DNA of 44,540 nucleotides from CAYVTV01 sp964526475. Its GTDB lineage: Bacteria > Bacteroidota > Bacteroidia > Bacteroidales > GCA-2748055. The notes beneath the pieces were generated by a model, which was not told where the DNA came from, did no database searches, and saw only the letters and a program-made list of their open reading frames with translations. Position numbers and translations under genes: made by a program. Of the stretch, positions 32,677-39,219 are shown piece by piece. Positions within the stretch are counted from its first letter, which is position 1. Every line of letters begins with the position of its first letter. The stretch lies in the NCBI GenBank assembly GCA_964526475.1, contig CAZGKF010000023.1, forward strand, positions 1 through 44,540, written 5' to 3'.

Positions 32677-33408
32677 TTATTGTTTAATCACATTATCAAC
32701 CAGCTTCTCCAAATCACTAAATTCTATTTTTATATTCTTCCCGTCCCCTAATTCATCCACCACCTTGTCTGCTTCTGAAAAATCTTCGTCCATGGTATAA
32801 TCATTAGTAGTTATCAGACAATTAAATCCCGCTGCCTTTGCTGCAAGCAATCCGTTGCGACTGTCCTCCACAACTACACAATTCACCGGGTCGATGGAAA
32901 GCATTTTTTTACATAATTCATATATCTCCGGGTCGGGTTTCTTTTTTGATACTATATCACCTGCCAGTATTGCCTGAAAATGTTTTTTCCGTTTCTCTCC
33001 GAGGAGTTTTTCCACAATCATCTGTACGCTCTTTTCATTGGATGTGGAGCACACAGCAAGTTTAAGCCTTTTGGCTATAGCCTGGTCAATTATTCTCAAA
33101 ACCCCCGGTCTCAAAGGAAGTGCTCCTGATTGAATAAGCTGCATAAAATATTCGGTTTTCTGCTTATGCAATTCTTTAACAAGACCATCCTTCACAGAGA
33201 ACTGAGAAAACCCTGTGTGCATGTTAAAATAATGTGTCATTCTTTCTTTTCCTCCTGCAACTTTCAGGAGCTCTTTATATTCTTCAACGCTCCATTCCAC
33301 AGGCATCCCTTTTTTGGCAAAAGCCATGTTAAATGCCACACGGTGTCCGTCCTTTTCTGTATCAACTATTACTCCGTCGCAATCAAATATCAATGCTTCG
33401 AGTGCCAT
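32677..33408 (-). CDS. HAD-superfamily hydrolase, beta-phosphoglucomutase/CbbY-like
   Basis: A 243-residue cytoplasmic HAD enzyme. Motif I is FDCDGVIVDTE with nucleophile Asp9 and acid/base Asp11; motif II is AVCSTSNEKS; motif III is SKKKPDPEIYELCKKML; motif IV is VVVEDSRNGLLAAKAAG. A helical cap lies between motifs I and II (residues ~20-95). It probably removes phosphate from, or moves phosphate on, a sugar phosphate in the pathway. It is 9 bases after the E2 gene and 37 bases before the transaldolase-like gene. Confidence 0.9.
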   Translation of the reverse strand: MALEALIFDCDGVIVDTEKDGHRVAFNMAFAKKGMPVEWSVEEYKELLKVAGGKERMTHYFNMHTGFSQFSVKDGLVKELHKQKTEYFMQLIQSGALPLRPGVLRIIDQAIAKRLKLAVCSTSNEKSVQMIVEKLLGEKRKKHFQAILAGDIVSKKKPDPEIYELCKKMLSIDPVNCVVVEDSRNGLLAAKAAGFNCLITTNDYTMDEDFSEADKVVDELGDGKNIKIEFSDLEKLVDNVIKQ

Positions 33409-33417
33409 TATCTGAAC

Positions 33418-34713
33418 CTATTTAATATTCTCTATAATTTCCTTTATTCTTCCCAGGAATCCTGCAGCAGTTGCTCCGTCTACTGCCCGGTGGTCGCATG
33501 CAAGACCAGTTGTGAGCATATCGGAAATAACTATTTCTCCCTTACGGTGTATTACTCTTTTTTCAACTGCACCTATGCTGAGAATAGCTGACTCCGGCGG
33601 ATTTATGATTGCCTGAAAATTGCTTACACCAAACATCCCCAGGTTTGTAATGGTAAATGTTCCTGTGTACTCTGGCTTGACAATCCCTCTTCTTGCATCC
33701 TCGGCAAGTTTGAGAGAGGTCTCATGAATTTCTGCAAGATTTAACAACTGAGGATTATGAATCACAGGAACCAGCAGCCCCTCAGGTGTTGCTACTGCTA
33801 TGCCAATATTGATGTCTTTCTTAATTAGTATTTTCTCTTCATCTACGTATGAATTTAACTCCTGATGTTCCAGAAGTGCAGAAGAGGTAGCTTTAATAAT
33901 GATATCATTAATGGATATTTTCACACCAGTTTGAGCAAACGTTTTTTCTTTCAGGGCAATAGCATTAGTAATATCTATGTCTGAAAAAAGATAATAATGC
34001 GGAATAGTGTGTTTGCTGAAAGTAAGTTTTTCAGCTATACGCTTCCTGGTTTTGTTAAAAAACAGCACTGTATCATCCTTTGCAGGCTGAAGTTTTTTCG
34101 ATCCGGAATTGCCTGCAATGGATGGAGATTCTTCCTTCAGAATTCCTTTAACATGTTCTGAAGCTTTAATTTGCTGAGGATTTGTTTCCTCCTCTCCTCC
34201 GCTAATACTGGCAACCGGAATTTCTTTTTCTGCCTTATTCTTTCTGTTAATAAACTCCAGTACGTCTTCTTTCCTTATCATTCCGGTTGAAGCTACTCCC
34301 GTCAGTTCCGAAAGAGAAATGTTATGTTCCAGGGCAATCCGCCTGGCAGAAGGGCTAATGTGCAATTGTCCCTCCCTATCTTCTGATGACCCCGGATGTT
34401 TACCAGTTTTTGAGACTTCATTTTTCTTTTGAGGACTTTTCTCAGGAGAACTTTTTATTTCTTCCATAATTTCATTCTCCTTTCCGATATAAGCAATGGG
34501 TTTGAATACTACAGCTTCTTCCCCTGGTTTATAGAGAAGCTGGAGTACAGTTCCGTCTGCATTTGCTTCCACCTCAAAACTGGCTTTATCAGATTCAACT
34601 GTAGCTATAAGATCACCTTCAGAGACAATATCGCCCGGTTTTACATGCCATTCAATTATTCTGGCTGTTTCAATGTCCTGTCCCACCTGGGGCATATTAA
34701 TCGGTATTGCCAT
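33418..34713 (-). CDS. Dihydrolipoamide acyltransferase (E2) of a 2-oxo acid/acetoin dehydrogenase complex
   Basis: A 431-residue E2. Residues 1-78 are a lipoyl domain, with the lipoylated Lys43 in VESDKASFEVEA; residues ~117-155 form the peripheral-subunit-binding domain (ISPSARRIALEHNISLSELTG); the rest is the catalytic acyltransferase, ending in CDHRAVDGATAAGF with catalytic His408. It has one lipoyl domain and low-complexity linkers rich in Lys/Glu/Ser. It follows the aldolase gene by 11 bases. No E3 (dihydrolipoamide dehydrogenase) is in the window, so a housekeeping E3 must be shared if the complex works. Confidence 0.94.
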   Translation of the reverse strand: MAIPINMPQVGQDIETARIIEWHVKPGDIVSEGDLIATVESDKASFEVEANADGTVLQLLYKPGEEAVVFKPIAYIGKENEIMEEIKSSPEKSPQKKNEVSKTGKHPGSSEDREGQLHISPSARRIALEHNISLSELTGVASTGMIRKEDVLEFINRKNKAEKEIPVASISGGEEETNPQQIKASEHVKGILKEESPSIAGNSGSKKLQPAKDDTVLFFNKTRKRIAEKLTFSKHTIPHYYLFSDIDITNAIALKEKTFAQTGVKISINDIIIKATSSALLEHQELNSYVDEEKILIKKDINIGIAVATPEGLLVPVIHNPQLLNLAEIHETSLKLAEDARRGIVKPEYTGTFTITNLGMFGVSNFQAIINPPESAILSIGAVEKRVIHRKGEIVISDMLTTGLACDHRAVDGATAAGFLGRIKEIIENIK

Positions 34714-34724
34714 ATTAAACTGTT

Positions 34725-35579
34725 TTATACCATTTGATTGCTTCCAAATAATACAATGTATTCTTTTACTGCTTTCTTCAGTTCTTCATACTGAGCCCTT
34801 AAAAGTGGCAGAGGATTATATTCATTTGGTTTTGATTGATAATACCCAACAAAACCATCAATAAAAGCATATTTTAATTGTGTTGAAATATTTATTTTTG
34901 AACACCCCAGGGATATACATTTCCTGAACACTTCTTCCGACAAACCCGTTCCCCCATGAAGTGCAAGAGGAGTATCCGTAAGCAGGCTGATTTCCTCCAG
35001 TCTTCCGAATGCAATTTTCGGCTCTCCTTTGTAAATCCCGTGTGCTGTGCCAATTGCCGGGGCAAAACAGTCAACATGAACATTTTCCAGAAATATCCTT
35101 GCCTTTTGCGGATTTGCAAGGTGCGCATCTTCCTCGCTTACCGAAATATCATCTTCCACACCCCCTATCTCTCCAAGTTCAGCCTCCACACTTACTGCAT
35201 GTGGTTGTGCCATTTCTACCACCTTTCTGCTCATAGATATATTTTCCTCAAAAGGTTTTGAAGAAGCATCAATCATTACAGAAGACCAGCCTGCTTCAAT
35301 ACAACTTTGAATGAAGTCCAGGTCTTTACAGTGGTCGAGATGAATTGCAACAGGAATATCAACATTATCAGCAAGTTCCCTGATCCAGATTATCATTGTA
35401 CTTTGTCCCCAGAAACGAACCGTTTTTTCTGATGTCTGAATTATCACCGGAGATCTGAGTTCGGTGGCTGCATCAACTGTAGCCTTCATGGAGTTGTAAT
35501 CCAGGATATTAAAAGCACCCACAGCATATTTTTTCCTTCGGGCTTTTATTAACATATCCCTTATGTTGACCAGCGCCAT
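34725..35579 (-). CDS. Class II ketose-bisphosphate aldolase (FBA/GatY/IolJ family)
   Basis: A 284-residue zinc-dependent aldolase. IPVAIHLDHCKDLDFIQSCIEAGWSSVMIDAS includes His80/His83 and the DHC segment; VSVEAELGEIGG, AIGTAHGIYKG and LALHGGTGLSEE give the other Glu/His ligands; SKINISTQLKYAF binds phosphate. The length fits tagatose-bisphosphate or IolJ-type aldolases. It should split a phosphorylated ketose or keto-acid into dihydroxyacetone phosphate plus an aldehyde. It is placed between the E1beta and E2 genes, an unusual interruption of the dehydrogenase gene set that suggests close coupling of cleavage and oxidative decarboxylation. Confidence 0.92.
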   Translation of the reverse strand: MALVNIRDMLIKARRKKYAVGAFNILDYNSMKATVDAATELRSPVIIQTSEKTVRFWGQSTMIIWIRELADNVDIPVAIHLDHCKDLDFIQSCIEAGWSSVMIDASSKPFEENISMSRKVVEMAQPHAVSVEAELGEIGGVEDDISVSEEDAHLANPQKARIFLENVHVDCFAPAIGTAHGIYKGEPKIAFGRLEEISLLTDTPLALHGGTGLSEEVFRKCISLGCSKINISTQLKYAFIDGFVGYYQSKPNEYNPLPLLRAQYEELKKAVKEYIVLFGSNQMV

Positions 35580-35588
35580 TTTATTATT

Positions 35589-36611
35589 TTAATTTTTATC
35601 CAGTAAGATTTTTGCACCAACAACTTGTCCTGCTGCCTTAACAATATCGGGAACCTGTGGAATTACCAGTTTTTCTAAATTCAGGTTAAACGGACAGGGT
35701 ATATTCAATCCTGCAAGGATTTTTATTGGGGAGTCGAGGTAACCGAAAGCTTCTTCCTGTATTATGGAACAAATATCTGAAGCTACTCCGCCTCGTCTTA
35801 TGGCTTCCTGAACAATCAATACGTTTTCAGTCTTTTTCACGGAATTGATAATGGTTTCATTATCCAGAGGTACCAGCGACCTTACATCTACAACTTCTGC
35901 TTCAATACCCTTTTCAGCAAGCATTCCAGCTGCCTCCAGCACCTTTGGTATCATGGCTGACCATGAAATAATGGTAATATCAGAACCCTCCCTTTTAATA
36001 TCGGCCTTCCCAAGCGGAATTATATATTCATCCTCCGGAACCATTCCCTTATTCATATAAAGTAGTTTATGTTCAATAAAGATAACCGGATCATCACAAC
36101 GAATTGCAGCTTTCAGCAGACCTTTGGCATCATATGGAGATGATGGCATAACTACCTTTAAGCCCGGAATATGATAGAACAAGGCTTCCAGGTTTTGTGA
36201 ATGCTGTGCTGCAAGACCGTTTCCGACTCCCCCCTGGGTGCGCAATACCATGGGCACTTTTGCAGTATTTCCGGACATAAACCGGAATTTGGCTGCCTGG
36301 TTAACAATCTGATCCAGTACCAGCAAGGCAAAATCAATAAAGAGAATCTCCACAACCGGACGCATACCCGTAAGAGCAGCTCCAACACCTGCCCCTGTAA
36401 ACCCGTTTTCAGAAATAGGGGTATCTATTACCCTTTTATTACCAAATTTTTCGAGGAGGTCAACAGTTACTTTAAAGGATCCCCCACGTTCCGCAATACC
36501 TTCTCCCATTATAAAGACACTATCATCACGCTCCATTTCTTCCATAAGCGCTTCATTCAATGCATCGCGGTACATGATTTCACGAGAACTTAATTTTTCT
36601 TTCTGCAACAT
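35589..36611 (-). CDS. 2-oxo acid/acetoin dehydrogenase E1 beta subunit
   Basis: A 340-residue E1beta. REIMYRDALNEALMEEMERDDSVFIMGEGIAERGGSFKVT, TPISENGFTGAGVGAALTGMRPVVEILFIDF, MSGNTAKVPMVLRTQGGVGNGLAAQHSQNLEA and DVRSLVPLDNETI are standard for thiamine-diphosphate-dependent E1 components. The length matches AcoB and PdhB. It starts 2 bases after the E1alpha stop, so the two are translationally coupled. The specific 2-oxo acid (pyruvate, branched-chain, acetoin or a sugar-derived acid) cannot be told from sequence by eye. Confidence 0.95.
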   Translation of the reverse strand: MLQKEKLSSREIMYRDALNEALMEEMERDDSVFIMGEGIAERGGSFKVTVDLLEKFGNKRVIDTPISENGFTGAGVGAALTGMRPVVEILFIDFALLVLDQIVNQAAKFRFMSGNTAKVPMVLRTQGGVGNGLAAQHSQNLEALFYHIPGLKVVMPSSPYDAKGLLKAAIRCDDPVIFIEHKLLYMNKGMVPEDEYIIPLGKADIKREGSDITIISWSAMIPKVLEAAGMLAEKGIEAEVVDVRSLVPLDNETIINSVKKTENVLIVQEAIRRGGVASDICSIIQEEAFGYLDSPIKILAGLNIPCPFNLNLEKLVIPQVPDIVKAAGQVVGAKILLDKN

Positions 36612-36613
36612 TT

Positions 36614-37582
36614 TTAATATCCCTCCACCAGTTTAAAAAAATTTTCCGCTGTCATTTCAGAGCTCGCCAGTCCGAATTCAATAGCCGACTCAATCTCAGA
36701 TAAAACTTTATCTTCCATCATCTTAATTTCTTTATCACTCATACCCGCTAAATCTTTCAGGTATTTTTTACTAATTATTATGGGATCATTATGATTATAA
36801 TAATCCAACATCTCTCTGGGCATATATAAACCCGGATCATTAATGTGATGACCACTTTTCCTGTATGTCATGCATTCCATTAGAAAAGGACCATTCCCTT
36901 TTTTACATTCCTCTGTGAATTTTTTAGTTGTGTCATAAACCTCCAGAACATCATTACCGTTAATACGTATGCTTTCGATACCAAATGCCGATCCTCGTTT
37001 ATAAAGTTCTGTTTCACCGGTGGTTTGTTCAACAGGAGTGGATGCTGCATACTGGTTGTTCTCAATTACAAACAAAAGAGGTAATTTCCATGTTGCCGCA
37101 AGATTCAGGCTTTCGAGGAAAGAGCCAATATTTGATCCTCCGTCGGAAAGGAAAGAACACACCATTTTTTTCTCACCCCGGATGCTTATTCCAAGAGCAG
37201 CCCCCACCGCAATAGGAACTCCGGATCCAACAATACCATTTGCCCCCAGGTTATTTTTCGTATAGTCGGCAATATGCATTGAGCCCCCCAGACCTTTGCA
37301 ATAACCTGTTTCTTTCCCGAGTAATTCAGCAAACATCATCTTTAAATCCGCTCCCCATGCAATACAATGGCCATGACCCCTGTGGGTACTGGTTATATAG
37401 TCATCGGCTGTCATTGCCGCACAAACACCTGTGGCGATAGCCTCTTCTCCCCAATAAGGATGAAAGTATCCCCTTATATGACCCTGTCGGTACAGCTTTA
37501 CTCCCTGAATCTCGAAATGCCTTATCTTAAAAATCGTAGTATAAAGTGATGAAAGAAAATCTTGTTTATATGCTTTTCTCAT
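36614..37582 (-). CDS. 2-oxo acid/acetoin dehydrogenase E1 alpha subunit
   Basis: A 322-residue E1alpha. STHRGHGHCIAWGAD and GYCKGLGGSMHIAD are the conserved front segments; the thiamine-diphosphate motif runs from SDGGSNIGSFLESLN (residues 146-160) to FVIENNQYAASTPV. The first position of the motif is Ser instead of the usual Gly, a mild deviation. TYRKSGHHINDPGLYMP is the expected phosphorylation-loop region. It is the first gene of the ten-gene leftward operon. The 343-base spacer upstream holds a composite repeat, and beyond it lies the GntR gene in the same direction, so read-through from the GntR promoter is likely. Confidence 0.95.
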   Translation of the reverse strand: MRKAYKQDFLSSLYTTIFKIRHFEIQGVKLYRQGHIRGYFHPYWGEEAIATGVCAAMTADDYITSTHRGHGHCIAWGADLKMMFAELLGKETGYCKGLGGSMHIADYTKNNLGANGIVGSGVPIAVGAALGISIRGEKKMVCSFLSDGGSNIGSFLESLNLAATWKLPLLFVIENNQYAASTPVEQTTGETELYKRGSAFGIESIRINGNDVLEVYDTTKKFTEECKKGNGPFLMECMTYRKSGHHINDPGLYMPREMLDYYNHNDPIIISKKYLKDLAGMSDKEIKMMEDKVLSEIESAIEFGLASSEMTAENFFKLVEGY

Positions 37583-37925
37583 ATTTTCAAAAAGTAAGTA
37601 TCTGTTATATGTAGATTAAGAATTAAAAACCAATTATTGTATTCTTACAGCAATCTGCTTTTTCATTAATTATTTGATTTAGTCTGCTCCGAAAAGTAAA
37701 TTCACCCCTACCTGCCAGCCGGCAGGCTTGATTCCCCAAAGGGGACTTTAGTAAATTGCTCATTATTAGGCGCTCCCCCTTTAGGGAAAAAGCTAACCCA
37801 CTGTACACTATGTACTTGGTGAGCGATGGCATTTTGTTATTTTTGATAGTTTTCTTATTGACACTAATTAAGATAATATCACGTGTACATTAAAACATCT
37901 TTCACTGTCAAATAATGTCTTTTAT
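37583..37925. other. Spacer between GntR gene and E1alpha gene, mostly repeat
   Basis: These 343 bases contain the composite repeat at 37681-37865 and AT-rich flanks. I find no copy of the CGTTAACG operator and no good TTTG/TAnnTTTG pair pointing left, which argues for transcription of the metabolic operon from the GntR promoter (38668-38697). The 69-codon minus-strand frame at 37623-37832 crosses the repeat and is not a gene. Confidence 0.55.
37681..37865 (+). repeat. Composite intergenic repeat, copy 2
   Basis: Its first ~55 bases match 14738-14792 (AGTCTGCTCCGAAAAGTAAA and the CCTGCC-AGCC-GGCAGG hairpin), then GGGGACTTTAGTAAATTGCT matches copy 1 after its extra segment, and its last ~50 bases (GGTGAGCGATGGCATTTT to TTATTGAC) match 12951-12997. 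It therefore joins pieces found separately at the other two places, and is probably the fullest form of the element. Confidence 0.75.
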
Positions 37926-38642
37926 TTATGGTGTTGCCTGCACTGAAAATTTATACTTATCGGCCCTGTATATTGATCTCTCGCCTTCCAGAATATCATC
38001 ATTCCCGCAAAATGTAACCCCGTCAACCCGCATTCCGGGAAGGGTCTCCTCCATATTGAAAATACTTCTTGAAAATTCTTCGAGGAATATTGCACTAAGG
38101 TCCTGCTCTATTCTTGTAATGCTTAGCTTATATTTTTCTTTATAAATAGAATAAAGAGAACTTTCCAGATTCTCTTCCTCCATATGCGGACAAAAAAGCA
38201 TTGAAATATAGCGCGTTTCATGCATCATGGGCACATTGTTTGCCAATCGTAGTCTTCTTACCTTAAAAACAGGTTTTTTTATAAGAAAAATTTTCCCGTT
38301 AACTGTTATGGGAACATCTGATTTTACTATCTCAGAATCGATAAGCTTTGTAGAGGGTTCAAGCCCCCGATCTGTCATGTTTTTAGTAAAACTCAGAATC
38401 TTGGAGGCAGTTCTGCCCACAACAAAGTCTCTGACAATAGTCCCCGTTCCCTGTATCTTCAATACCCATCCCCCATTCTCAAGTTCCTGCAACACTTTCC
38501 TGGCGGTTGTATTACTAACACCGTATGTCCTGATTATCTCATTTTCGGAGGGTATCCTTGATCCGGGAGTTAACTCGTTCTTCTGAATCTTTTCAATAAT
38601 AATGTTCGCAATTGTCAGATATTTCGGTAAATCAAATTTCAT
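37926..38642 (-). CDS. GntR-family (HutC type, UTRA domain) transcriptional regulator
   Basis: A 238-residue regulator. Residues 1-72 are the winged helix-turn-helix (LTPGSRIPSENEIIRTYGVSNTTARKVLQELENGGWVLKIQGTGTIV), and residues ~80-238 are a UTRA effector domain (VFKVRRLRLANNVPMMHETRYI, ITRIEQDLSAIFLEEF, LEGERSIYRADKYKF). Effectors of such proteins are usually sugar phosphates or small metabolites that release DNA. Its promoter carries operator D overlapping the start region, so it probably represses itself. The same operator lies at the SusC promoter and three other promoters in the window. The gene is co-directional with the metabolic operon. Most Bacteroidota glycan loci use hybrid two-component or ECF/anti-sigma control, so a GntR here is uncommon. 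Confidence 0.93.
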   Translation of the reverse strand: MKFDLPKYLTIANIIIEKIQKNELTPGSRIPSENEIIRTYGVSNTTARKVLQELENGGWVLKIQGTGTIVRDFVVGRTASKILSFTKNMTDRGLEPSTKLIDSEIVKSDVPITVNGKIFLIKKPVFKVRRLRLANNVPMMHETRYISMLFCPHMEEENLESSLYSIYKEKYKLSITRIEQDLSAIFLEEFSRSIFNMEETLPGMRVDGVTFCGNDDILEGERSIYRADKYKFSVQATP

Positions 38643-38653
38643 AAGAATAATAC

Positions 38654-38697
38654 AAAACGTTAACGCACAAATGTAAGCTATATTTTAAATATACAAA
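38654..38697 (-). promoter_or_regulatory. GntR promoter with operator D
   Basis: On the minus strand, TTTG (38694-38697), 18 bases, then TACATTTG (38668-38675) forms a consensus promoter. GTGCGTTAACGTTTT (38668-38654) overlaps the final G of the -7 box; 14 of 15 bases match the consensus. The GntR ATG lies 11 bases further down, so the leader is very short and a bound protein would block its own gene. Confidence 0.78.
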
Positions 38698-38999
38698 AAT
38701 TTTTTTTATTTTCTTGTCTGGTATCCTATACATAGGTAATTATAGATTTAATACACAAGTCTTGATTCGAATGCCAAAAGTAAACATTTCATTTAAAATC
38801 CTTTCTTCGTTAATTTAATCTATTCTCTGTCTGGTATAATTATTTGGCTATAAATAATTTAAAAATCTGAAGCTTCCCTGTCAGCTTCAATCTTTATGAC
38901 AATTCAATTCAATAAATCACGAAAGTAATTGAATATTAATGACTTTCTTTATCATAATAATTTACTGGTCAAAGAAACGGAAAAAATCTGTAAAAAAAA

Positions 39000-39052
39000 T
39001 TTGCATTTAAATATTTTTTTTTACATTTGCCATATTAATAACGTTAACGCAC
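39000..39052 (+). promoter_or_regulatory. SusC promoter with operator E
   Basis: TTTG (39000-39003), 18 bases, TACATTTG (39022-39029) is a consensus Bacteroidota promoter. ATAACGTTAACGCAC (39038-39052), the exact complement of the consensus operator, lies 8 bases beyond the -7 box and covers the expected transcription start, which fits repression of susC/susD expression. Confidence 0.8.
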
Positions 39053-39219
39053 TATTTAATTATGTTTAAAAACACATTCATTCAATGCAATATACGTGCA
39101 GATGTTTTCTTCTTCCAGCAGGTTTCTACCTATATACTTTTCAAAGTATGCTAATTATATACTCTTCATAATTACATAAAATCATATCTAAAACTATTAA
39201 CCTAAAAATTATTAATTCT

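Larger units (their letters stand above)
38643..39219. other. 577-base divergent control region between GntR and SusC genes
   Basis: It contains promoter and operator D facing left (38654-38697) and promoter and operator E facing right (39000-39052), 384 bases apart core to core. The middle (38700-38990) is AT-rich without a visible gene or strong structure. The SusC leader from operator E to the ATG is about 170 bases and has no recognised riboswitch. Confidence 0.7.

Noticed and set aside
27303..37582. Myo-inositol catabolism operon
   Set aside because: Gfo/Idh, TIM-barrel, PfkB and an IolJ-type aldolase are present, but IolD (ThDP hydrolase) and IolB are absent and E1/E2, a transaldolase and a fucose-isomerase-like protein are extra.
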